Shown here: positions 16,703 through 24,446 of the stretch, piece after piece
Position numbering within the stretch: position 1 is the first letter of the stretch
Layout of the letters: each line of letters starts with the position of its first letter
Origin: an uncultured Oscillospiraceae bacterium
Lineage (GTDB): Bacteria; Bacillota; Clostridia; Oscillospirales; Ruminococcaceae
Reading direction: 5' to 3'
Assembly: GCA_949298535.1 (NCBI GenBank)
Contig: CASFXA010000079.1
Location: 1-47,406 of the forward strand
Length of the DNA: 47,406 nucleotides
The notes under the pieces: generated by a model
Databases searched by the model: none
Told to the model about the DNA's origin: nothing
What the model saw: the letters and a program-made list of their open reading frames with translations, nothing else
Position numbers and translations under genes: made by a program

Positions 16703-17599
16703 TTATGATGCTGTTTTTTCTCCCGCCTGAAGATTGTGCCGGAACAGCAGGATGGCGGTGCCAATGATAATGGCGTAACCCACCAAGCTCCAAAGGTCCG
16801 GCAGCTGGGCGAAAAGGAAGAACCCCAGCACAGCGGAAAACAGGACTTGGGAGTAGTCAAACACCGAGATTTCTTTAGCGGGAGCAAAGCTGTAGGCAGC
16901 GGTTACGCCAAACTGTCCCACCGAGGCGGCGCATCCTGCCAGCAGCAGGGTTCCCAACTGGGAGAGGGTCATGGGGACGTAATGGAAGGCGATCCAGGGC
17001 AGCACTGCCAGACAGGAGAAGAGGGAAAAGAACAGCACAATGGCGGCGCCCGGCTCTCCCCGCTTGCTGAGGCCACGAACACAGGTGTAGGCCGCGCCGG
17101 AAAAACAGGCTCCCAGCAGCCCGATCACCGAGGGAAATACAGCGGAAAAGTCCAGAGAAGGATGAACGATGAACAGGCAGCCTCCAAAGGCGGCGGCGAC
17201 TCCCAGTTTTTGGGCCCTGTCTGCCCGCTCCCCCAGAAACAGCGCCGAAAAAATAATGACGAAAAAGGGGGTGAGTTTATTGATGATGGAGGCATCGGAA
17301 AGAATCAGGTGGTCCACAGCGTAGTAGTTGCACAACAATCCTGCGGTGCCCAGGGAGGCCCGAAGCACCAACAGGGGCAGATTGCTTTTTTTCCAGCAGT
17401 TTTTGGGGCTGGAACTGCGCCAGAGCATTGCGCCGGCCACGGCGGCTGCCACTACATTGCGGAAAAAGGCTTTTTGCACCGAAGGCAAATCCCCGGCCAG
17501 CTTCACAAAAACATTCATTAGCGCAAATCCCAAAGCGGACAAAAGGATGCAGCAAATCCCCATTGCTGTGGGGCTCATGGAAGAAAAAAGCCGTTTCAT
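16703..17599 (-). CDS. EamA/DMT-family transporter
   Basis: Inner membrane protein of 298 residues with ten hydrophobic segments arranged as two EamA repeats (about 10-145 and 160-290), the drug/metabolite transporter fold. TPFFVIIFSALFLGERADRAQ near the end of the first repeat, split as TPFFVIIFSALFLGE and RADRAQK, is the typical conserved edge. Substrates in this family vary (amino acids, nucleotide sugars, drugs), so none is proposed. Its ATG overlaps the stop of the upstream HD-domain gene (ATGA), so the two are translationally coupled. Confidence 0.92.
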   Translation of the reverse strand: MKRLFSSMSPTAMGICCILLSALGFALMNVFVKLAGDLPSVQKAFFRNVVAAAVAGAMLWRSSSPKNCWKKSNLPLLVLRASLGTAGLLCNYYAVDHLILSDASIINKLTPFFVIIFSALFLGERADRAQKLGVAAAFGGCLFIVHPSLDFSAVFPSVIGLLGACFSGAAYTCVRGLSKRGEPGAAIVLFFSLFSCLAVLPWIAFHYVPMTLSQLGTLLLAGCAASVGQFGVTAAYSFAPAKEISVFDYSQVLFSAVLGFFLFAQLPDLWSLVGYAIIIGTAILLFRHNLQAGEKTAS

Positions 17600-18195
17600 C
17601 CCCGCTGTACCTCCGAAGTGCCCTTTTCCCGCAGATAAGTGGATTCCAGATCTGCCAGATGTAGTTTAACCGCCAGAGGATATTTGTCGAAAGCCAGGCT
17701 GATGGCGAAACTTCCTCCCCGGCAGGCTTCATCGAAGCCCCCCATGTGCCAACGGATGGCGGTGGCTTCTGCCGGTTTAAGGCGCACAAACCGCTCGATG
17801 AGGAAGACGCTTTTCTCCCCGTGACCGTAGGGGAAGGAATCCTCCACCACATAGTAGGGCTTTTTTTCCCATTGTCCGGTTTGTTCGTTTTTAACGTTGC
17901 GGGTGGATACCTTGTAAAATTGCGCTTTGCACAGGTCGTGGAGCAGAGCGCACAAAGCGAAGCTCTCCGGATTGTCCTCTCCATCTGTGAAATGCTTTTC
18001 CATCATCGTTTCATAAACGCTGACAGAGTGCATCACCAGGCCTCCCTGGCAGGCGCAGTGGAACCGGGTGCTGGCAGGGGCGGTGAAAAAGTCTGTTCCC
18101 TGGAGCCATTTCAGCAGTTCAGCTGCTCCCTCCCGATGAATATTTTGCGTATAGATGTCCAAAAAACGCTGTTTGTAATCGACATTTTGCTCCAT
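17596..18195 (-). CDS. HD-domain metal-dependent phosphohydrolase
   Basis: Soluble protein of 199 residues. The metal-binding pattern of HD hydrolases is visible: His near residue 56 in LVMHSVSVYE, the HD pair in LCALLHDLCKAQFY near 87, and later histidines in PYGHGEKS near 125 and AIRWHMGG near 148. It should cleave a phosphoester or phosphoanhydride of a nucleotide or related compound; the substrate is unknown. It starts ATG behind AAGGAGATC and is coupled to the EamA transporter gene by a 4-nt overlap. Confidence 0.85.
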   Translation of the reverse strand: MEQNVDYKQRFLDIYTQNIHREGAAELLKWLQGTDFFTAPASTRFHCACQGGLVMHSVSVYETMMEKHFTDGEDNPESFALCALLHDLCKAQFYKVSTRNVKNEQTGQWEKKPYYVVEDSFPYGHGEKSVFLIERFVRLKPAEATAIRWHMGGFDEACRGGSFAISLAFDKYPLAVKLHLADLESTYLREKGTSEVQRG

Positions 18196-18301
18196 CCCGG
18201 TCAGATCTCCTTTTGGTTATGATTGCGGTGAAAAATCTTCTCTGTTTCTGAGGCGAAAGGAAAAACAAAAGCAGAGGGAAGATTTGAAACTCAGCAAAGG
18301 C

Positions 18302-18330
18302 ATTATAGCATATTTTCACGGGATGTGGTA
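18302..18330 (-). promoter_or_regulatory. Promoter of HD hydrolase-EamA operon
   Basis: Minus strand TTACCA, 18 bp, TATAAT preceded by TG (extended -10, TGCTATAAT). Leader of about 100 nt. The same interval serves the divergent small membrane protein gene. Confidence 0.55.
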
Positions 18331-18358
18331 AGATAAAGAAAAAAGGAGGTCTTTTCTG

Positions 18359-18475
18359 GTGAAAAAAGCATTTGCTGTGACGGGACTGATTTTAGGCGTG
18401 GTTGGAGTGATTTGTGGGGCTGCTGCGGTGGTTTTCAGCAGCGTCAGTTTGGGGTCCGGTAAAAAAGGAATCTGA
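18359..18475 (+). CDS. 38-residue small membrane protein
   Basis: Starts GTG at 18359, 9 nt after AAAAGGAGG. The product begins MKKAFAVTGLILGVVGVI and continues CGAAAVVFSSVSLGSGKKGI: two lysines, one hydrophobic stretch of about 22 residues rich in Gly, Val and Ala, and a basic glycine-rich tail. It should be a single-pass membrane peptide. It is divergent from the HD hydrolase gene and 72 bp before the tRNA. Short length and a GTG start keep confidence moderate. Confidence 0.6.
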   Translation: MKKAFAVTGLILGVVGVICGAAAVVFSSVSLGSGKKGI

Positions 18476-18503
18476 CAAAAGATGAAAAAAGAAAAATTAC
18501 CCC

Positions 18504-18532
18504 TTGATTTTCTGGACGAGGTGTTGTATAAT
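18504..18532 (+). promoter_or_regulatory. tRNA-Val promoter
   Basis: TTGATT, 17 bp, TATAAT, ending 15 bp before the mature tRNA. Confidence 0.75.
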
Positions 18533-18547
18533 AGCAAAGCACCCAAC

Positions 18548-18624
18548 GGAGGCGTAGCTCAGCTGGTCAGAGTGCCTGCTTCACACGCAGGAGGTCCACG
18601 GTTCGAGCCCGTGCGTCTCCACCA
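18548..18624 (+). tRNA. tRNA-Val (anticodon CAC)
   Basis: A 77-nt cloverleaf: acceptor GGAGGCG with CGTCTCC (one G.U), D arm TAGCTCAGCTGGTCAGAG, anticodon stem CCTGC/GCAGG with loop TTCACAC, T arm CACGG-TTCGAGC-CCGTG, discriminator A and an encoded CCA. It reads GUG. The gene is monocistronic with its own promoter and terminator. Confidence 0.98.
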
Positions 18625-18626
18625 AC

Positions 18627-18662
18627 AAAAAGTCCGAAGCCAATTTGCGCTTCGGACTTTTT
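18627..18662 (+). terminator. tRNA-Val terminator
   Basis: AAAAAGTCCGAAGC and GCTTCGGACTTTTT, perfect 14-bp stem, loop of 8 nt. Confidence 0.85.
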
Positions 18663-18763
18663 GCTTTGCGCACAAGGCTCCTGCCTGCGGGCGGCAATTC
18701 CGTTCAGTTTTGCTGACAAATGGGATCGCCAAAGGCGTTTTGATTCCCGCTTGCTGTAAAAGA

Positions 18764-18805
18764 GGCCCGGCTTTTTATCATTTGATAAAAAGCCGGGCCG
18801 TTTTT
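18764..18805. terminator. Strong hairpin terminator downstream of the response regulator gene
   Basis: GGCCCGGCTTTTTATCA and its exact complement are separated by two bases (18764-18799), a 17-bp perfect stem; T-rich on both sides, so it can act in both directions. Confidence 0.75.
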
Positions 18806-18818
18806 GGGGAGAAGGGAA

Positions 18819-19499
18819 TTATGTTGGATACCCAGATGGGGTTCCGCTTTCATTCCATTGAAACCGATAACCGATTCCGCGCATAGTGGTGATGCACTTG
18901 CCGTAGTTGCGCAGCTTTGCCCGCAGACGCTTCACATGGGTGTCCACGGTGCGGATATTTCCGTCGTACCCTGTTCCCCAAACGGATTCCAATAACTGGG
19001 ATCTGGTGAGAACCAGTCCCTGATAGCGGGCCAGATACAGCAGCAGATCAAATTCCTTTCGGGTCAGTTCCACTGGACGTCCCCCGATCAGCACACTCCG
19101 TTGCTTGCATCGGATTTCCAATGGGCCGAAAATCATGTCCGGCGTATTTCTCAGATTGGTTACACTGGCGCGCTCCCGGGGGCAGGCGGCTTCCAGCAGT
19201 AAGGGTTTCACATTATAAAGCAATCCTTCAGCCAGGTCCTCCTGGTCTGGATTTTGCTGTCCCTGGGCGATGCTTAACAGCGACAAAGGACTGGTCAAAC
19301 GCATCAGTTGTTTCCGCTTTTCATCCAGACAGGAGCAATCGGCAAGCATGACAGAAACGGCAACCAAAACAACTTGATGTGTCTCTCTGGGCTGTTGAGG
19401 GTCTTCCTCCAAAAGCTGGAACCCTTCCCTGCGCAGGCAATTGCTCAGCAGTTTGCGTACCTGTTCTTCCTCTTGGAGCAGCATCCGTTCTTTTTCCAT
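18819..19499 (-). CDS. Atypical response regulator with OmpR/PhoB-type DNA-binding domain
   Basis: The C-terminal 100 residues (about 122-218) are a clear winged-helix domain: GPLEIRCKQRSVLIGGRPVEL then TRKEFDLLLYLARYQG, TRSQLLESVWG and the recognition part RTVDTHVKRLRAKL, ending MRGIGYRF. The N-terminal 110 residues occupy the place of a receiver but lack the conserved phospho-acceptor aspartate and the DD pair; the stretch VVLVAVSVMLADCS is where the Asp should be. It therefore probably works without phosphorylation. No histidine kinase is adjacent. It is divergent, across 550 bp, from the abundant surface protein gene and is a candidate regulator of it. Confidence 0.88.
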   Translation of the reverse strand: MEKERMLLQEEEQVRKLLSNCLRREGFQLLEEDPQQPRETHQVVLVAVSVMLADCSCLDEKRKQLMRLTSPLSLLSIAQGQQNPDQEDLAEGLLYNVKPLLLEAACPRERASVTNLRNTPDMIFGPLEIRCKQRSVLIGGRPVELTRKEFDLLLYLARYQGLVLTRSQLLESVWGTGYDGNIRTVDTHVKRLRAKLRNYGKCITTMRGIGYRFQWNESGTPSGYPT

Positions 19500-20048
19500 G
19501 TTGCACTTCCTTCCGTAAATCCGGATTTTTTGGCAGGTAATTTTTGCATCATCCGGCAGGCTGAGGGGCGGAAAAGTTCATTTGTTATGGTATCCTCCCC
19601 ATGGATGTAAAATTCGGATTTTATTATACTAAAAACAGATGAAGAATTCTGGCATTGAATGAAAGTTTTCCATGTCTGAAAAATGAACATTTATCTGTTG
19701 TGTGTCCAAATTCCGTCTGCTTTGTCTTTTTCACAGAAAAGCCATAGGAAGGCGGGTAAATGGCAGTTAATTTCAGACACATATGGACAAACAGTGTCGT
19801 AATAATTACAACTTGTAATAAATTTCACATGATTCTCCAATAACCCAGGAAGAATCTTCAGAATATTTGTGCGAAAGTAGTTGTATAAGCAAAAATTTCC
19901 GTGAAATGATCGGAAAATTTACGATGCCTCCACTTTTATTATCGAAAAAGTTCATGAAAATAATTACAGAGTTGTAATATACTAAGCGTGTCGAAAGGAT
20001 AACATCATCCTGACGACATCGACAACAATTTGTTAGGAGGAATTGTGT
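19500..20048. promoter_or_regulatory. Regulatory region upstream of the NPDTG surface protein gene
   Basis: A 550-bp AT-rich gap without genes. It contains two dyads, ATTACA-ACT-TGTAAT (19805-19819) and ATTACA-GAGT-TGTAAT (19963-19978). A candidate -10 TATACT (19978-19983) overlaps the second dyad and no good -35 is present, so activation by a bound factor is possible. The 5' leader contains TGTCG-AA-AGGAT with ATCCT-GA-CGACA (19989-20018), a stable stem near the mRNA 5' end. A weak -10 for the divergent regulator is at 19623-19628 on the minus strand. Confidence 0.55.
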
Positions 20049-21134
20049 ATGAAACCGATCAAAAGGGTATTGTCCCTGGTCCTGGCGGCGGCTATGATGT
20101 CTACCATGGCTTTCGCCACCACCTACGAATGGGGAGATCCCAGCGTAGGCACCTCTGACGTCAATGGTGTCTACACCACCATCAGCGTCAAACCCGGCGA
20201 TACCGTCAAGGTGCCCGCCAGTTATTTCTATAACAGCAAGGGCGAGAATCTTGACATCAAAGAGTACGACCTGGATGACGCCACCTTCACCATTTCCACC
20301 AAGAAGTTCTCCAAGGGCGCGGACCTGGTGGACAAGATCTACCTGGATGATGATTTTGTAAAGATCAAACTGAAACAGAACTACACCCAGGAACTCAAGG
20401 AAAGCAAGGTAAACGTCACCATCTCTGAACTGACGCTCAAATCCAAGAAGACTGTCAAGGACTCCAATGACAACACCGTTCTGCGGAAGAATGACAGCTA
20501 CACCTTCACCGCCGGCAAGGGTGTCACCAGCATGAAGATAAGCGTGGGTTATCCCAAGGAAATCCGCGGCGTGGATACCCAGCTGTCTGTGGATCTGACC
20601 GGCAGCGACGGCATCTTTGTGGAGTGGGACAAGGAAAACTCCACCACCTACGGCACCGCTGAAATCACCTTTGGCGACGTTGCTTATGCGGAAGGCCGGG
20701 TCTATGATGGCGATGAGGTCTACTATGGCTATGACGAGGATGCGGACACCAATATCCTCAAAGCCTATCCCGATGCGGAGCTGACCTTTGTCAACATTCA
20801 CACCAACGGATTCCCCTCCACCATGAATTTTGAGCTGTATGGGGATGAGGATTCCTATGTGTACGAAGTGAAGGACGGCAAGCTGATCAAGTCTTCCCTG
20901 AAGTGGGACAAGGATTCCTATGCCTTCACCGGTAAGATCCGTTCTGCCACCAGCTATGTGATTTCCGATACCAAGCTGGATGTCTCTGCCTCCAGCGATG
21001 CGGAAGGCAACACCGATGCCGGCAACAACGGCAGCAACAACCCCGATACCGGCGCCAATGACGTAGTGGGCGTGGCCACCGCTCTGGCTGTGGTTTCCCT
21101 GATCTCCGCGGGCGCTGTGGCGATGAAGAAGTAA
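20049..21134 (+). CDS. Secreted/cell-surface protein with NPDTG-type C-terminal anchor
   Basis: Protein of 361 residues, ATG 7-8 nt after TTAGGAGG. Residues 1-25 are a signal peptide (KRVLSLVLAAAMMSTMAFA, cut probably after AFA). The body is rich in Asp, Lys, Thr, Tyr and predicted beta structure, with no enzyme motif. Near the end a Ser/Asn/Gly-rich linker leads to NPDTGANDVVG, a hydrophobic helix and a terminal MKK. That resembles a sortase sorting signal, though with NPDTG in place of LPXTG. Codon use is strongly biased (AAG, ACC, GGC), and a 5' stem and strong terminator are present, all suggesting high expression. A role as envelope structural protein is inferred. Confidence 0.85.
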   Translation: MKPIKRVLSLVLAAAMMSTMAFATTYEWGDPSVGTSDVNGVYTTISVKPGDTVKVPASYFYNSKGENLDIKEYDLDDATFTISTKKFSKGADLVDKIYLDDDFVKIKLKQNYTQELKESKVNVTISELTLKSKKTVKDSNDNTVLRKNDSYTFTAGKGVTSMKISVGYPKEIRGVDTQLSVDLTGSDGIFVEWDKENSTTYGTAEITFGDVAYAEGRVYDGDEVYYGYDEDADTNILKAYPDAELTFVNIHTNGFPSTMNFELYGDEDSYVYEVKDGKLIKSSLKWDKDSYAFTGKIRSATSYVISDTKLDVSASSDAEGNTDAGNNGSNNPDTGANDVVGVATALAVVSLISAGAVAMKK

Positions 21135-21192
21135 TCTCCTCTTTATCGCGAATGAATGGGATAGATTCTCATTCCAGGCAACAACAAACAGG

Positions 21193-21230
21193 TCCCCTGT
21201 GCTATCTCCCGGTGGCACAGGGGATTTTTT
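21193..21230 (+). terminator. Terminator of the surface protein gene
   Basis: TCCCCTGTGC and GCACAGGGGA followed by six T. Confidence 0.85.
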
Positions 21231-21652
21231 CATATTGACGGAAGCCCTGGAGCAGGAAGAAGATGATTTGTTTTGAAGGGCGCCGGCAGCAAAAGCGGTT
21301 TGATTCAGGCGATCCGAAAAAGAAAACGACAGCTACAGCGTCCTCTCTCCGTGGGGACGGATGGAGAGAAGTTTTTTGGATTCAGGGAGGTTTTAGTTTT
21401 GGTCTGTTTTTCTCCCGCGACAGAAAGGGGGAGCGTCCCCGCCTTCTGGCCTGACGGAAGAACTTTGGACGATCCGACGGCCCTGTATTTCCACGCTTTT
21501 GGCGCAAAATGGTCCGGATGCGGATAAAATTTCCCTGTTTTTCCCCGCGGTCATTCCCGTGGCTCCACTTGTTTTCGTCACATTTAGGTGCTAGACTAAA
21601 TTCCAGAACCTTCTTTCCGGGAGAAGGGAGCAGAAAGGAATGATGATGGTCC
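21231..21652. other. Gap before the M23 peptidase gene
   Basis: No supportable gene. A candidate promoter TTGTTT (21569-21574), 17 bp, TAGACT (21592-21597) lies about 50 bp before the peptidase start codon. Confidence 0.5.
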
Positions 21653-23059
21653 ATGAGGTTTCCCGTTGGCGCGGCCATTTGCGGCGTTTTGATTTTGTTG
21701 ATGGCGACAGGCTGTAGCGGAAAGGAAGAAAATCCCCCGGTGATTCTGGAGGAACAGCAGGTGATTTCCGCCCAGGAGTTCTCCCCTCCGGCGCTGCTGG
21801 CGACCCTGTCCCAGCAGGAGGAGCCGGTGGAGATTCCGGCTGCGGCTTGGGGGATCGAAGGAACCTTGACAGAGCTGTCTGAAACCACTGCCACCTGTGC
21901 GGTGCCGATGCCTGTGGGTTCAAAGCTGCCTGTTCTCACCCTGGACCCCCCTGCGGACCGGACAGAAGTGGAAATTTTTGCAGGGGATCAATCCCTGTGG
22001 CAGGGAACGCTGGAGGAGCTGGAGGCAGGGGAATGGCAGCCTCCGGCAGGCAGTACGGTGGAGCTGGTGGTGGAGGCCTATTGGCAGCAGTCTGAGGAAG
22101 AGACAATGCAGGCGTCCTATCTTCTGGCAGTGGAGCTGGAGGCCCCTTTGGAGGAGCAGAACACGCCGGAGCCGGAATCTGTGGAACCGCAGCCTGTGGA
22201 GCACAGCGTTTCCCAGGCAGATCCGCCGCAGCAGCAAGAGCAGGAGGATGCTCAACAAAAGGAGGAGCCCTCTGCGCAGCCGGTAACCCTGAGCAGCGAT
22301 TCCATACAGGCGGGGCGCATGGTGGTGATTCGCTATGAAGGGGTACCGGAAGAATATCCCACCATTGAAACAAATTTGGGATTCACGCCGGTCTTTTTTG
22401 AGGATGAGGGCGGTTTGACCGCCTATTTGCCGGTCAATAACGGCTCGGAGCCGGGGGAGTATCAGATCATCGTTCGGTGGTCGGATGGTCAGGTGGAGCT
22501 GCCGCTGACGGTAACGGACGGCGGCTTTGAGGTGGAGATCATCACCATGGATCAGGAGGTGGCGGATTCCACCATCAACAGCAGCTCTGCCAATGCGGAG
22601 TTTGAAACGGTCACCCGGCCCCTGAAAAATCAATCAGATGATGAACAGTATTGGTCTGGACCTTTTGTGATGCCTGTGGCGATGGATCCTGTCCGCACCT
22701 CCAGTTCCTTTGGTTATACCCGGCTGATTAACGGTGTGGCGGATCGGCATAACGGCGTGGATTTTCCCGTGGCGAAGGGAACGCCGGTAACCGCCCCCAA
22801 CAACGGAAGGGTTCTCTACGCGGGATACCTTCAGCTGACGGGAAATACGGTTTGTATTGAACATGGTTTCGGGCTGAAAAGCTGGTACTACCATATGGAC
22901 AGCCTCAGCTGCTCCACAGGAGATTTTTTGGAGACGGGGGATCCGATTGGAGCCGTGGGCTCCACCGGTTATTCCACCGGGCCGCATCTTCATTTTGCTC
23001 TGTCGGTAAACAATGTCTATATCGATCCCTTCCAGCTGATGAACCAGGACTTGTCCTGA
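21653..23059 (+). CDS. M23-family (LytM-type) peptidase lipoprotein
   Basis: Extracytoplasmic zinc peptidase or its inactive relative acting on peptidoglycan; 468 residues. A lipobox LLMATGC at about 15-21 follows a short hydrophobic start. Residues 30-330 are an acidic region with a Gln/Glu/Pro-rich linker (about 165-215) and a beta-rich segment. The M23 domain is at about 345-460: SSSFGYTR, RHNGVDF with His366 and Asp370, and HLHF with His445 and His447, so all zinc ligands and the catalytic His are kept. The ATG at 21653 is 13 nt from AAAGGA, an unusually long spacing, but nearer ATGs are out of frame. It may remodel the wall near the upstream surface protein. Confidence 0.92.
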   Translation: MRFPVGAAICGVLILLMATGCSGKEENPPVILEEQQVISAQEFSPPALLATLSQQEEPVEIPAAAWGIEGTLTELSETTATCAVPMPVGSKLPVLTLDPPADRTEVEIFAGDQSLWQGTLEELEAGEWQPPAGSTVELVVEAYWQQSEEETMQASYLLAVELEAPLEEQNTPEPESVEPQPVEHSVSQADPPQQQEQEDAQQKEEPSAQPVTLSSDSIQAGRMVVIRYEGVPEEYPTIETNLGFTPVFFEDEGGLTAYLPVNNGSEPGEYQIIVRWSDGQVELPLTVTDGGFEVEIITMDQEVADSTINSSSANAEFETVTRPLKNQSDDEQYWSGPFVMPVAMDPVRTSSSFGYTRLINGVADRHNGVDFPVAKGTPVTAPNNGRVLYAGYLQLTGNTVCIEHGFGLKSWYYHMDSLSCSTGDFLETGDPIGAVGSTGYSTGPHLHFALSVNNVYIDPFQLMNQDLS

Positions 23060-23397
23060 GACAGCCGGGCTCTGGGTGGAACCATAAATTCCACCTGGGG
23101 CCTTTTCTGTTTTGGGGCAGCGGGAGCAGCCAAAGAATGGGTTGAGGGAAATAAAACGGAGAGACGGGCAAGGAGATAATTTGAAAATAATCCTTGTATT
23201 GCGCACAAAAGTCCTTCAATTGTAGATATTCTTTTCAAAAATTACCGCGCTTATCCGGTGGTTTTTCAGGAAAAACGGAGAAAAATCCTTGCGGAATGGC
23301 TTTTTAAGCCGTTTTGTAGTATAATAAGAACAGTGCAGAGAGGGCTCTGTACGGGAACCGTGTAAAGTTCAATGAAATAAAAAAGGAGGGCTTTCCC
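23060..23397. other. Gap between the M23 gene and the 53-residue gene
   Basis: A weak hairpin GGTGGAA-N7-TTCCACC near 23075-23095, followed by a T-rich stretch, probably ends the M23 transcript. A -10-like TATAAT is at about 23320 without a convincing -35. No gene seen. Confidence 0.45.
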
Positions 23398-23559
23398 ATG
23401 GACAGTACGATGGAACTTCTTCGGATGAAGAGCAAGCTGGTAGTGTATCGAAACGGTCTGCATCGGGCAAAGGAAAAGGGCGATTTGGATGCAGCGAGAA
23501 ACTGGCTCAACAATATGGTTGAGCTGAAAAAAGAGATCGCCCGCCTTTCTTCCCAGTAA
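23398..23559 (+). CDS. 53-residue helical protein of unknown function
   Basis: ATG 8 nt after AAAAGGAGGG. The product (MDSTMELLRMKSKLVVYRNG then LHRAKEKGDLDAARNWLNNM then VELKKEIARLSSQ) is highly charged and has the heptad spacing of a two-helix bundle: helix 1 about residues 3-26, a GD turn, helix 2 about 30-50. No signal or membrane segment. A good ribosome site, codon use like neighbours and a strong terminator 120 bp downstream support a real gene. I do not recognise the family. Confidence 0.7.
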   Translation: MDSTMELLRMKSKLVVYRNGLHRAKEKGDLDAARNWLNNMVELKKEIARLSSQ

Positions 23560-23675
23560 ATGGCTGGGATGTGACTGACAGGTCTGTGGTTGTGGGAAAA
23601 CCTGGTACAGGTCGGGAATCCTTTGAAGTAAAGGGATATTTCTTTTCCCGCAAAAAATCATACGGACTAAAACGG

Positions 23676-23704
23676 AAATCCAGGGACAGCACCTGGATTT
23701 TTTG
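23676..23704 (+). terminator. Terminator of the 53-residue gene
   Basis: AAATCCAGG-N7-CCTGGATTT followed by TTTT. Confidence 0.8.
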
Positions 23705-24000
23705 TTTTCTGACGCCGCTTGCCGCGGCGGTTTTTCATTTGGAATTAGCGAATAAAAGCCGGGATGCAGTTCCATCCGACGTTTTGCATCGGAAGGGCCG
23801 CCCCGACAATTTTCACAGCAGAAAAATTTCCTCCGAAGCGGTGGGATGAAATTTTATCATAGGGGGTGGACTGAAGAAACACCGGTGAGATGGTAAAAAA
23901 TGCTTCCATTCCCTCCAGCAGTTCCCGGTAGCGGGATGGGAACAGGTGCGGTATACTGAAACCAAGGCCCTGTTAAGGAGCTAAAAAAGGAGGAAATGCA
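23705..24000. other. Gap before the 85-residue gene
   Basis: No gene. A -10-like TATACT occurs at 23952-23957, 43 bp before the next start codon, with no clear -35. Confidence 0.4.
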
Positions 24001-24258
24001 ATGGAATGCAGTTCATTTTATAGTGACATTCAGACAGAGGAAGGAGCCGTTATCCGGTGCAGCTATCGGGTGGTCCGGGAGGGACAGCATAGCTATGGAT
24101 TAATTTGCTGTCAGGAGGGACGCGCGCAGGAGAGATTGTGCCGGCTGCGGAATGTTTCCCGCCATGAAGAAACGGTGGAGGCATTGGCCAGCCTTCTGGC
24201 GGAAAAACAGGTTTTACCGGTACATATTCGGGATGTCCTGGAGGATCTGATGCCCTGA
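24001..24258 (+). CDS. Small soluble protein, DUF6514-like
   Basis: An 85-residue protein, ATG 7 nt after AAGGAGG. It starts with strands around SYRVVREGQHSYGLICC, then NVSRHEETVEALASLLAEKQVLPVHIRDVLEDLMP (helix, turn, helix) split here as NVSRHEETVEALASLL and LPVHIRDVLEDLMP. This layout, Y-x-V...YG-I...V...LP-H-DVLED, is what I recall of DUF6514 proteins of Clostridia; the function is unknown. No membrane segment. A bidirectional terminator follows 113 bp downstream. Confidence 0.7.
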   Translation: MECSSFYSDIQTEEGAVIRCSYRVVREGQHSYGLICCQEGRAQERLCRLRNVSRHEETVEALASLLAEKQVLPVHIRDVLEDLMP

Positions 24259-24370
24259 GAGCCGTCCGCAGACGGCTGCCATGAGGAGAAAAGCAGGCTG
24301 TACCAGGGGCAAGCACACGGATCAAGCCGATGTTACCTCATCCGGCCGTTCTGTACTCTGTTCACCAAAG

Positions 24371-24418
24371 AAAAAACACCTGGACATCAGCTTCAGGCCG
24401 GTGTCCAGGTGCTTTTTT
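24371..24418. terminator. Bidirectional terminator between the DUF6514-like gene and yebC
   Basis: AAAAAACACCTGGACA and TGTCCAGGTGCTTTTTT with a 15-nt loop; U-tracts on both strands for the convergent genes. Confidence 0.85.
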
Positions 24419-24446
24419 ACAGTGGCAGAAAAGAGCGAAGGGGGAT

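Noticed and set aside
19500-20048. CRISPR-like or satellite repeat in the AT-rich gap
   Set aside because: Only two short dyads occur; no regular repeat-spacer pattern.
19806-21233. Minus-strand 475-codon frame opposite the surface protein gene
   Set aside because: Antisense to a gene with signal peptide, ribosome site and terminator; translation is Gly/Ile/Val-rich shadow without a start site.
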